The notes under the pieces are model-generated. The model was not told the DNA's origin. It ran no database searches and saw only the letters and a list, made by a program, of their open reading frames with translations. From Cordia subcordata (lineage: Eukaryota; Streptophyta; Magnoliopsida; Boraginales; Cordiaceae), in assembly GCA_028554755.1 (NCBI GenBank), contig JAPTOF010000002.1:29705001-29769000 (forward strand): a stretch of 64,000 bases of DNA. The letters run 5' to 3'. Numbering within the stretch: the stretch's first letter is position 1; every line of letters starts with the position of its first letter. Position numbers and translations under genes: made by a program. Below, piece after piece: positions 38,668 to 49,163 of this stretch.

Positions 38668-39052
38668 TATAGAATTACGCTACATGTACAATGACTGCCT
38701 GATTTTGTGTTGATAGCTGAGTAGTTTCAAAGTGAGCTCGATCCTTTTAAGTCCTATACTTATCGGTAATTTTAGGCACTGAACTACGGTGTACTGCATG
38801 CACCAGGGTGCTGCATTGTCTGACACACATGATCTTTTACCAGTGTTTAACATTTTTGGATTTTAGAAGTTGGCCCAAAGTGATAATTCTCAACCCAAAC
38901 ATGTTTTTTGGGCAAAAGAAGCATGTCAGTTGGGTAGAGGTGATTATGTGAACAGTCACATTGGGCCTATAAAGGCCGGCCTAAATCGAGACCCTTTCAA
39001 CAAATCTATCTAAATCTTCGGGTCTTTTTTCCCCAAACGGATCAATAGTGGA
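38668..39052. repeat. Dispersed repeat, copy 2
   Basis: Same orientation as the copy at 34950-35456. Matching blocks run from 'actgcctgattt' to 'ccaaacggatcaatagtgga', after which the two copies diverge sharply. This copy lacks about 100 bp in the middle and the 31-bp tandem duplication. Confidence 0.75.
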
Positions 39053-41514
39053 TTTAGGGCCTGTTTAGAATTTTCTTTTTTTCCAAAGAAAAATGTATTT
39101 TTTCCTTACAAAAATTACATTTTTTTTGCAACAACTATTTGGTTTAACTATGAAAAAAGCTGAAATTTTCAAAAAAGTTCAAATACATCCTTTGCCAAAA
39201 GTCAAAAAATTTACGGCTTATTTGGGATTTTTTTTCAAAATATTTTTTTAGAATAAAAAATAAAAAATATATTTGATTAGGTATTTCCAGTATTATTCTT
39301 AAAAATGGTTCTAAAAAAACTGTTTTAGATGCTTTCATTGTTTTGTGTTCTTTTTACTCGCAGAACAAGTTTTTAGTATCTCTTTTCCTGGAATAAGCAT
39401 AACACAATGTTTCTTCAATAGTCAGGTCAATTAATAGCATCAAGATTGTAGAAAAATGGCGTGAAATCAACAAGGATAAAAGAGAAATGTTGCATTTCAA
39501 TAAGACTTTTTAACGTTCTTTGCGTAATTTTCAATGCAACTGGAATTGAATGAGTATAAATTCTTTATTTTGAGACTTTAACGAGAAATAATCATTTTTA
39601 TCGAATGATTACGCTATCCTGCACCGTTAAGTTGTCACTTCATGTTGTTTGATTGATGAGGCTAGTTAGCATGACAGTGGAAAAAACTATTGGAGAGGGG
39701 TTACAATGGGAACAAAAAAATGTGACAAGAATCACAATTGCTTACATGCAATAGGCAGACGACGAAATGATATTCAGCCCACGAGTCGTGATATTCACGG
39801 ATCCTTCGCCCAGGATCTCCTTGTCTCCACTAATATCCTTATACTGATAGGCCCCGTTGTCCTTGATCCCTCTTATCTAGAGCATCTAGTAATGCAATTA
39901 ATTTTGCCAAATAATGAGAAACTTGTGATTCGAGATGAGAATATAAAATTTTGCAACACAGTAGTTAAATCAAAGAGAAAACTCAGATGGGAAACTTTGA
40001 ACTAGTAATACTTCCATCGTTTTGTTCATTATTGCTTCTTTTTTTTTTTTTTGTGAATAGGAAAATTCAGCTAGCAAAATCTAACCGTTAGAATAACTGG
40101 TGTAACCCGACCACAAATTGGCAAACATTTAGTACATGCATCATAATGGAATCTTGTTACTCTCATTTATTATTACATGCATAATAGTAAAATCTCGTTG
40201 AAACTCTTAAAAAAAAAAAAAGTTAAATGTGAACACTAGAAAATTCTTCTAATTATTGGTATATCTTTTTATCTGATTCTGATAATTTATTACTCCACAG
40301 ATTTTGATAGCCTACGTATAAAAATTTGGAGTGGACAACAAATTTTGTTTTGTAGCGTGATGTATAAGTCTGTTGTGTTCGCACACAACAAAATTTGTTG
40401 TACGAACGTCATGCATTAATTTGGAAATCGGCCATCTGAATTTATAACAAAAATTTAGTTATGTAGATTGATATCTTTTGAGATGGATGGACCAATAGCT
40501 TATCCGATCCGTGAACGGTAGCTAACTTCGAACCCAAAAAGAAAAGAAAGAAAGAAAAAGAAAAAGAAAAGGAACTTTAGCCAACTAAATTTGAAATAAT
40601 ATGAAGTTTCACATAACTGTAGGTAATGTGTCACGTCTCTTTCAATATTGGTAGTCAATTTTCAGTACATACGATTTCGACATAAACTAGGCTATTCGTC
40701 TTATAACTCAATTATTAACACCAACAGGAATTTATTAATTTCTCCATAAAAAGATCTGTTGTCGACCTGCATTTTATCCTCTCCCCTAAAAGAGACTACA
40801 CACCTTGTGATTGACTAAAACTACACATCGCAGCATGTGACAATTTTACGATTATCTTTTTAGTTGAAATCTCACCTTTTATTTTTCTCTAATAATATTG
40901 GGAGTGGTTAAATATTTCATTCACAAAATATCGATTAATTCATCAGATTACGACTCACCAACCAACTCGAACATTTATTACTAAGCCCCATATATTTTTA
41001 GTTGTGCAGAAAACAAAATATGTACGATTTAGTGGATCCCATCCCCATCTAACTTAATATAGATTGAATAATTGCAAGTTGTTGAAGAGATGTGATCCAA
41101 ACCTACCCATTTTATGTCATTTGTCAGCCTATTTCATTGTTGCAAGTCATTACGCGGTGTGCACTATATATGCTTGTAGTCCCTCTAGAGTTGAATTATG
41201 GCTTTATTGTATGGGGCTTTCAATCTTGTGCTTTCGTGTTGCTTGAACGCCCTGTGCAATAATTCCTTACTTGAGAATACTTACCATGCGCTGTCGAAAA
41301 TGGGCATGTCCTTGAGGTTTCTTAAGATATTTTGATTCTTTTTCCTTTTTTTTTCTTTTTTTTTTTTTTTGGGTTTCTTATTTTGATTCAAGAGAGCTTA
41401 AACCATTTTGAATTCGAAAATCTGGTAGGCATTAGGCTTTAGAGAAGACTCCTCGACAGAATAAAGCTTACCTTGGTGAAGACAAATAAGTACAACAAGA
41501 CTATCATTGGCATT
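39053..41514. other. Intergenic, AT-rich
   Basis: No supported gene. The plus frame at 39706-40005 (99 codons) has no recognisable domain or splice context and is treated as chance. Poly-T runs occur near 40039-40053 and 41345-41371. A perfect inverted repeat at 40335-40401 is listed separately. Confidence 0.5.
40335..40401. repeat. Perfect 15-bp inverted repeat with a nested hairpin
   Basis: Arms ACAACAAATTTTGTT (40335-40349) and AACAAAATTTGTTGT (40387-40401) are exact complements across a 37-bp loop. Inside the loop, TGTTGTG and the complementary CACAACA overlap the second arm, so two alternative folds compete. It may be a small transposon footprint. Confidence 0.7.
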
Positions 41515-41774
41515 ACTAAAAGTTGATGGATTTGAAACGAAAAATTTAAAACAGAAAATTTTCATTTGAGACAAAAATTTTCTCTCTCAAATTGAGACAG
41601 AAAATTTTGTCTCTAATAAGTTAATAGATATTTGCAACAGAATTTGAGACGAAAAAGTTTTTTGTCTCGAGGGTTTTTGAGATGTAAAACTTCTATCTCA
41701 AATCTATTTTGAGACCAAATTTTTTAAGTTTGAGATAAAAATTTTATGTTTTTAATTCAAAATTTTTTGTAGTG
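41515..41774. mobile_element. CACTA-like non-autonomous element or terminus
   Basis: The right end, read on the minus strand, is CACTACAAAAAATTTTGAAT, the usual start of plant CACTA elements. The interior is packed with TTTGAGAC-type words and their complements (GTCTC), typical of subterminal repeats. A matching CACTA left end is not clear; 'cattactaaaag' at 41512 is a weak candidate. Confidence 0.55.
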
Positions 41775-42709
41775 GCTCAACATTTACATACATAAAAAAA
41801 GTTTATTATAAGAATAGAAGTTAAACTAATTTATTTGACTAGTTTTTAAATAAGTCTACCAGTCAAAGTAGAGAAAAATTTAAAAATAACAGGCTCAAAA
41901 TTGCAGCTTTTTCCAAAAAAAAAAAAAATTCATGAGGAAGATGTTTTTTATTTTCTTTTATTTATCTTCAGAAAAGCTCAATAATTAAATTAAGGCCGAA
42001 CAATTAATAACTTGTGTTCAATAAAATTTCTAACTGAAGCTTTACCTTCCAAGCACTAAAGTTTCACAATTAGACAAAACATACCCCAAAATCTTTATGA
42101 TCAATTTAAATTTTTAGTTGAGGTAGTTATTTAATATAATATTGAATCTAGATCACATGTTCAAGTCTCTCTACCTACAATTCAGAAATAAATCTTGCAT
42201 CTGAAGAGGTGTGTTAAGAACAATAAATATGATAAACCATGAACAAGAATAAATATCACAAAGCATTCTCCCATAACTTCTTGATGAAGTAGTCATTTAA
42301 TATATTTAAAAAAATTGAAGTTTAATGGAAAATAAGAAAAACTCAACAGAATGATCCTAAAACAAAATTTTAGGGATCTCTCAACGACTTTATTTTTTTA
42401 TATAATAACAAAATATATCTAGACAGAATATGACCCATCAGAGTTCTTAAAAAATTTATGCATAGTGATTCACGGGCATCAACAAACAAGAGAAAGAGGT
42501 GATTTTTAAAATTTTTCTTTTCACACAAGGATGATTAGAATCTAGCTTTATTGTAATCAACATGATTAATTGATTATATTTTTTAAATGGAACATGACAA
42601 GGATGAAGATTCAAGGAGATTAAGATAACAACCAATACAATATCCTCTTGGGCGCAATTATTATGCAAAATCTATGGCAAGGGATACTTGGTGCCATCTA
42701 ATTGAACAT

Positions 42710-42784
42710 GAGAAAAAAAAAAAAAAAGGAAAAAGAGAAATAAGAAAAAAAGGAAAAAAAAAAAGAAGAAGGGGGGGGGGGGGG
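42710..42784 (+). repeat. 75-nt purine tract ending in G14
   Basis: One strand is purine throughout except for a single T, starting as poly-A/AG and ending in 14 consecutive G (42771-42784). Such tracts can form triplex or quadruplex DNA and are prone to length errors in sequencing. Confidence 0.85.
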
Positions 42785-43019
42785 CATCACCACTATGCAA
42801 CAAGTACTGATTTCCCTACTAAAAAGGCAACAATGCCTTAGAAGAACTTGAGAGGCGACAACCTCCACACACTCTCTTGTCCACACACTCCCCATTTGAC
42901 TCTTCCACCCAATTGCTTCCCGAGAATCTCCTCTCTTCTTGTCCCCATCCCTCACTCCACGCATGTGAACTCACAGATGCTCTTCACTCCATGTGTACCC
43001 CACTTCTATCATCTTTAAT

Positions 43020-43052
43020 TAATAAATAAATAAATAAATAAATAAATAAATA
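43020..43052. repeat. (TAAA)n microsatellite
   Basis: About eight tandem TAAA units. Confidence 0.9.
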
Positions 43053-43830
43053 TATCAAGCTAATTTTTCTTTCCTAAATATTTCTAATTAAAAAAAAAGA
43101 AAAGAAAAAAAGATGATATATTTTCGAATGCAATACCTCTTTATAACTGCTATTTCTATTTTGGTTTGGATTCAGCAACAGCAAACGAATGCTCGACTGT
43201 ATAGTCTCACTACACATTGTACGGCCTACATGTTAACCTCACTGCCACCGTGGCCCTTCCACGTGTCCAACATGCAGACAATAAACGTAAATTTATGCGT
43301 CTTTTTCTATTTTTCTTTTGGTCAAGTGTCTTTTTCTATTCACATGTCACCTTACGTCTCAGGCCCTCAGCAACATACGTGGACGCATCAATATGTTTCA
43401 CAAAAAAACACACTACATCAAATATCCCCAGAGGGGAAAAAAAAAAAGAACCTTAAATAAACTGATTAAATCGGCTCGTAGGTGAAAGCGCATATAGTAT
43501 TTATGATCACACCTGCCTAGAGGCCCCCTTGGCAATTATTTCTCAATGTCCATTTTACGCCAACCCACCCATTTCCCATGCAACTATTTAATATTACACC
43601 AACAAGACATCGGAAATTTAATTTTTCTCCACGTAATTGGAAAAGTCGAATAATTAATACGAATAAAATTACTTAATGTAATAAAAGATACATTTCTTAA
43701 TAATTGTATGTATGTCTGCATTACCATTCAACATCACCATTGCACACTTAAAAAGACAAGAAGGAAATTAATAATTATTAATTTGGCTAAATTATATCAA
43801 GGCCTACTTTACAATTAAAATTTCCTTTCC

Positions 43831-45306
43831 TTAACATTTATCAGGACTGAAACCAACAAGGTTGTTGGCCAGGTCATAACTGACACGTGTCCCTTGCTGC
43901 TGAATGTTACCAATGATGGACAGCGATCCTGACGTCGGAGCAAATGCAAAGCAGAATTTGCCGGCGGAATCAACCGGTACCAGGTAATTCTTTGGGTGCA
44001 ACGGCAGCGTTTTGCCGCCGGCGAACCGAAACGCCACCGTCGGGACACTAACTGTAGACATTGAGGAAAGATCAAAGCAAGTGTCGAACAAAGCAAACCC
44101 AGTCGACGAAGGCAAGTGCTTAGACAGCTTCACAAACGCGTCGCGCAGTGAGTTGTAGGCCTGAGTCTGTAACCGAGTCACCGCGGTCCCTGAATCGACA
44201 ATAATTCCGCCGTTTCCGCTGGCGTCGACCGCGAAAACCGACGGCGATATCGACACCGGCTGGCCTCCGACGCTCAGTCCGGTGAGACCCACGTAAAAGA
44301 ACGTGCTCATCTTCGAGTTTCGGAGCAGCGGCGCGACGATTGAGTCACTGGGTCGGGGCGAGTTGAAGTCAAGCGTTGATGATTTGCTCGAGTCTCGGTC
44401 CACGAGGCAGTACGAAACTGACGTGGCTTTAATTTGCGAAGGGAATGATAATTCGCCACCACCCAAAGCTAGTAACCCTGCCGCGCCGATGAATAAGCCC
44501 TCGTTGTCGTGGCCGCAGCCGATTGCGACGTTAGGAATCGAGTTCGAACCGTCCTTAAACGACACCGTTTCGGTGGCGAAGTCGCCGACGGTGAACGACC
44601 CATCTCCATAAGAAACCTGGTAAAGGCACGAGTTGGCTCTGCAAGCCGAAACCCGAAGCGCATTGCATTGCCGTGAGCTGCAAGAAACCGGGCTGTAAGT
44701 GGAGGAGCTGGACGGGTTGAAAATCGGGTCGGATTGCTGGTAACAATCCGAGCAGGGCTCGCATTGGAGCCAGCTGATATCACTGCCAGTGTCAATCACC
44801 AAGGAATACTCCTTCACGGGCCGGCCCACCCCGACCCGGGTGAAGTACTCTCCGCTCCCCTGGCTCGCCCCGGAAGACACCGGCGACTGAATCTCCTCCG
44901 GCAAAAGGCTCGTCTCGACCGGCTTAAGATCCAAGCTCGTGAAATTCTGCACGGCGAGTTGCAGCCGGGTCGTGAGAGACTCAACTCGGGCCGAGTCACG
45001 AGCGAGCCTAGCCTTGGTTACCTCCGCATAGTCCTTGCCGCTGGGGCTCTTAACAGAGGCGCGCGTGCGGAGCGTGAAGGACAACGGAGACGAAGACTCC
45101 ATGGAAACACTCTCTTCCTCCAAGCTCTGAGAGCTCAGACTAAACAGATTCTGAGTTTTCTGGATAGATGCCTTAACATCTAACTCCTGATAGTGTTCCG
45201 CATGATGTGATGAAGATTCTAAAGATCGAGACGAAGTTACAGAAATGAGAGTAAGAACCCAGAAGGCTACAACAACACAAAGAGAAGCTCCATTTTTTCG
45301 AGCCAT
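43831..45306 (-). CDS. ASPG1: Pepsin-type aspartic protease, ASPG1-like
   Basis: Intronless, 491 aa from the Met at 45306. A longer frame opens 47 codons upstream, but that extension is Pro/Phe-rich and ends in a Lys run, while MARKNGASLCVVVAFWVLTLI gives a normal secretory signal peptide; I take the upstream part as 5' UTR. A prosegment covers about residues 30-145. The mature A1 protease domain has the first catalytic motif DTGS at 172-175 (VIDTGSDISWLQC) and the second DSGT at 371-374 (IIVDSGTAVTRL). The Cys-rich loop QCEPCSDCYQQSDPIF after the first motif is the plant nepenthesin-type insertion. The flap-type YGDGS is at 233-237, and the C-terminus NLVGFSPDKC is typical. Arabidopsis ASPG1 (At3g18490) acts in ABA-dependent drought avoidance in guard cells; orthology is inferred from overall similarity. 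Both catalytic Asp residues are present. Confidence 0.9.
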   Translation of the reverse strand: MARKNGASLCVVVAFWVLTLISVTSSRSLESSSHHAEHYQELDVKASIQKTQNLFSLSSQSLEEESVSMESSSPLSFTLRTRASVKSPSGKDYAEVTKARLARDSARVESLTTRLQLAVQNFTSLDLKPVETSLLPEEIQSPVSSGASQGSGEYFTRVGVGRPVKEYSLVIDTGSDISWLQCEPCSDCYQQSDPIFNPSSSSTYSPVSCSSRQCNALRVSACRANSCLYQVSYGDGSFTVGDFATETVSFKDGSNSIPNVAIGCGHDNEGLFIGAAGLLALGGGELSFPSQIKATSVSYCLVDRDSSKSSTLDFNSPRPSDSIVAPLLRNSKMSTFFYVGLTGLSVGGQPVSISPSVFAVDASGNGGIIVDSGTAVTRLQTQAYNSLRDAFVKLSKHLPSSTGFALFDTCFDLSSMSTVSVPTVAFRFAGGKTLPLHPKNYLVPVDSAGKFCFAFAPTSGSLSIIGNIQQQGTRVSYDLANNLVGFSPDKC

Positions 45307-47075
45307 AACTTTCTTTCTTCCTTTTTTTTTTTTTTGGTTTGGGGCAAAGCAAAGAAATGGAATGATAGAAAACAGAAGGGAATGGAGGAAAAAAGGACGA
45401 GGGGGAGTGGATTTATGTAGAGGGGAAAAGGTGGGGGAAGGCCTCACCGCTCACGTCAGGCTTGTTGGGATAGTTTTCAAAGCATTAAAGTCGAGAAAAA
45501 AGCAGCTTCTCAGACTTGCTAAGCTACAAAGTTAACGAGTGCTGATAATGAAATTAAAAGAAGAGAGTACGTATTACAAAAGTGATTAATTATTGCTGAG
45601 TAGCTGTAATCTCACATTATTTGCCTATCTTTTTTCTTTTTATATTATCTCTTTTGGCTTCACTTGTTTCTGTTTACGGTGTATTGGAAAAAGCTGGAAA
45701 ATTCACAATCTTTACGTTCAAATTAGTGTTTTCTTTGGTAAAAGCCTGATGCAAGCTGCAATCTTTCTGATGGGGTATTTATTTTGAGTTCATGAGTTTC
45801 TCTCTTCTTTGTCTTTTCTTTTCTTGTTTCTTTTTGTTTTATTTTGAGTTAAGGTATTTCTAAGTCACATTGACTCAAGACTAATTTCTTTTTGAGAAAG
45901 AGACAGAGAAGAAAAAGTCCTCTCGACAAGTCTATTTTTTAAAATTCTTGTATTCTCCTCTTTATAAGGGTGAGATCTCTATCATCTCAATCAACAATAT
46001 AATTCATCTTTCCTTTTTGTTTTACATTTTTATTATTCTGTCACTTCATAATTATTTTTATCTAGACGATATTAGATGCATTGATGTGTATTAATCCATG
46101 AATGGTACGTAGGTTTTTAGAGTAATAAAGAAAAGAGGTTGAACTGCAGTTAATTTGTTTTACTACTTTTAGTACAGAATGGCCATTTATTGGGGGCACT
46201 GAACTTCAAGAGATTACTAACAAGTCTAAGCAAAGTAAAGTTAGGATAATTTCTTGGGTTAATGTAAAGATAAGATGGCAATGTAATCAGTTGAAAGACT
46301 TTTTAAGAAAAAGAGGAATCTCATTATTTCATTTGGGTTTGGAGATATGGATCGTGTGCTAGAGGGCATTTGCCAAAGACGAAGACTTACACCCCACCAT
46401 ACTCAACTTTCATTCATTTGTTTTGTTTTTTCTTCTTCTTCTTCTTTTCGTTGTCTAATTTGGGATGTGAAAGGTGTTTGAGAGAAACGGGGAGACAACT
46501 TTCTTTAATTCGTGTCAACATGTATTCCTTCATGAGTTTATCATGTACCAATAGCAGGTTTGGCTGAGCGGATTGACATAGATATGGGTATTATTACATT
46601 TTACCGACAAACAAACGAGGTAATTGATTAGCTTGCTAAGATTATTAGATACAAGCACCTTTTTTTCAATTGAATTGACAACCCACAGGTAGAATTTTTT
46701 AACATTTTGTATGTAGTCCTTGATACTACTAGAGTTAGATGAGTGCAAAATTTTCAAGTATATTAATAAAATGCATCACAAAAAAAATAATATAAATATA
46801 TCATTTCATTATTGTCTTAAGTCTATCTAATTATAATATTTTCTTGTAATGAACAATTCATTTTGAGTATAGTTAAAATGGATAATTTTCTCCGTTATAG
46901 TTATATTAACTTTATTTTATAGTGCATGATTTAATTTAGATTTCAAACTGAGAAGCATTGCCCAAAATTATAAGTTTCAAATATTTCAGTACTTCTACCC
47001 TGCCCCCCCCCCCCCCAAAAGCCCCAGACATGCGCGACGGTGAATACTCATGTCACTATATTTGTCATTTTCAAG
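45307..47075. other. Aspartic protease 5' flank and intergenic DNA
   Basis: The first about 150 bp is the 5' UTR and leader of the minus-strand protease gene, with a pyrimidine-rich patch. Beyond it lies AT-rich DNA without supported genes. A run of 14 C is at 47003-47016, close to the transposon that follows. Confidence 0.55.
47003..47016 (+). repeat. C14 homopolymer
   Basis: Fourteen consecutive C in AT-rich sequence. The length may be unreliable, as for the G14 run at 42771-42784. Confidence 0.9.
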
Positions 47076-47600
47076 TATGGGTGAGTATTATTTGATTATA
47101 ACTGAATAACTGAATCGAACATAATCAAAATATAAATTCAGTCCAGTATTTTTATATCAGGTTTGGTTTTGGTTATTAAAAATGAAAAAAAAATAGTTTT
47201 CAGTTCGGTTTGGTTATTCTTCCAACATTTTGGTTAATAACCGAAGAACCGAATAGTTAATTTTTTATTAAAAAATATTTAGTAATTATTTTTCAAGTTT
47301 ATGTTAATATATATTTATAAGTTTAGATTATTCTTAGATGCATAATATGGATTTTGATGATGAATATTTCGATGTATTTATTATAATTATAAAGAAATTT
47401 GGTTATTTAAGTCAGGTTTGAATAATTTATGATTTTTTGGGAACAATTCGGTTATTTCAGTTATAATTGAAACCGAATTAAAAAAATTCGGTTAATAGTA
47501 TTATTCAGTTCAATTTCGGTTAGCAATTTTTAGCAATTCGAAATTTTAGTTATTAAAATTTGGTTAAATTAGGTTCAGTTATAACCAAATGCTCATTCCT
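47076..47600. mobile_element. Small transposon with 9-bp target duplication (Mutator-type MITE)
   Basis: 525 bp flanked by a perfect direct repeat ATTTTCAAG at 47067-47075 and 47601-47609. The ends are inverted: TATGGGTGAGTATT with TTATAACTGAA at the left, and the complement of the right end AGGAATGAGCATT with TTATAACTGAA. The interior is rich in 'cggtt'/'aaccg' words in both orientations. A 9-bp duplication points to the Mutator superfamily. It has no coding capacity. Confidence 0.78.
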
Positions 47601-48400
47601 ATTTTCAAGGACCAAATAAAATTTTTATACATATTAAAGACAAAGAAATTCATAAGATAAATTTGTAGTTTGACAGAAACGTAATTTGAGGGACCAACTT
47701 GACAAATTTAATAAACACTTAGATAGTGTTTGAATTGAATTATGAAAAAATTACTTAAAACAATGTTAGCAAATAAATGTGTCTATTAACTTAAATTATA
47801 CTTTAAACAAGTTTAACCGGCTTAAAATTCAAATCAAACAATCACTTAGAATTCATAGGGTAACTATCACAATGTTTTGTTTTCCTTGAAAAATTCAATA
47901 TATGATTGTTATCACTAAAATATAATTATGACGTGGCATGACATGTACATAGCACACATAGGTAAGATTTACTTAGGGGTGCTACACATGTTAGCAAAAG
48001 ATTGATGACTTGTCACGATTAGATATGTAACGTGGTATATCTAGATCTAAAATACAGTACATCAAAGCCTAAGCTCTTGATTGGTTTGAAAAAAGCATAT
48101 AGAGTCCGAAGTCATCGATGAACTTTAATGAAGTGTTCAAGGGGTCGAAAAAGGTGTCGAAGGTCTAACGCGGTACAGTTGGAGAAAGTTAGGATAATTA
48201 ACAAGCTAACCAACTAGTGGGAAGTTAGCCCAAGGATCATAGGCATGAAATGAGGAATGGCATGGACGATTTCAACAATTACAAAGTTGCAACCCCTGTA
48301 AAAGAAGATAAATAATAATGCATAATAGATTCGATGATCACACTTCTTATTAGTCCATTTTTATTTCAATTACTTAATTTCAAAGCCTAACCTAGCACAG
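47601..48400. other. Intergenic, left flank of the gypsy element
   Basis: AT-rich sequence with no supported gene. The last bases before the gypsy LTR, CACAG, do not match the bases after its other end. Confidence 0.5.
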
Positions 48401-49108
48401 TGTCACGAGATCAAAGTTTTGAGTATGGAAAACCCAACCACCGTGCAGCACTTAGCCTAGCAAAGGCCTAACCAAGCACGCCTGAGGTTATCAGAGATCA
48501 GCAACGAAAATGGGAGCGTTGGAAGCCAAGCACGAGCTCAACACTTCACCACGAAAAAGCCCACGAAATTGGTGTTGGATGGGCAGCCACTGAACCAGCA
48601 CGTATGGACAGCAAATGAAGGCTGCACCACGGTTACCAGGCACAAATAAAATGACTTGCAAGTTTGCAAAATGCTAGTAAAATGGCAGAGAAGAGCTAGG
48701 CAAGAATATCACTATATTTTCTTTGAGAGAATTTGCTTTACAATTGTGTATGGAGCTTCTTGCTCTCTCTATGTGTCTCTCTCTCAATATGTCAAATGTA
48801 CAAATGTAATACAAGATATTTTACAATATAGCAGCTGGTTTTCCCTCCCATTTCCTTGGACAGCTGTTGAAACTTCTTGGGCATCAAGAAAGGGGCTGGG
48901 CAGGCAAGTAGGGGACATCTACTTTCCCTCCAAAACTCAAGCACCAACTCTCTCTAGAAGGCTGCTAGAATGGGTCTGCACCTCAGCCACGAGATTGGCA
49001 ACAAAAAGGGGCAATGCAAGCCCCAAAATTTGGCCAACTTAGGCCTAAAACCAGGGCATCATATTGGCAAGGCAGAAATTGAAGAGCCAAAAGGTGCCAT
49101 GCGTTACA
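48401..49108 (-). repeat. 3' LTR of the gypsy element
   Basis: 708 bp; on the minus strand it starts TGTAACGCATGG and ends CGTGACA. It is preceded on that strand by the purine tract at 49109-49119. Confidence 0.93.
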
Positions 49109-49119
49109 CCCTCCCCCAC
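49109..49119 (-). other. Polypurine tract of the gypsy element
   Basis: GTGGGGGAGGG on the minus strand, directly before the TGTAACGC start of the 3' LTR; it primes plus-strand DNA synthesis in such elements. Confidence 0.85.
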
Positions 49120-49163
49120 TTAACTCGGCGTCGTCCCTAACCCCTTGGCTCGCTCGAACTCTT

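Larger units (their letters stand above)
41775..43830. other. Intergenic 3' of the aspartic protease
   Basis: No supported gene. It contains a purine tract ending in a run of 14 G (listed separately) and an AAAT repeat at about 43020-43052. The plus frames at 43113-43460 lack any domain and are probably chance. Confidence 0.5.

Noticed and set aside
39706..40005. 99-codon plus-strand frame
   Set aside because: There is no recognisable domain and no neighbouring exon; kept only as chance open sequence.
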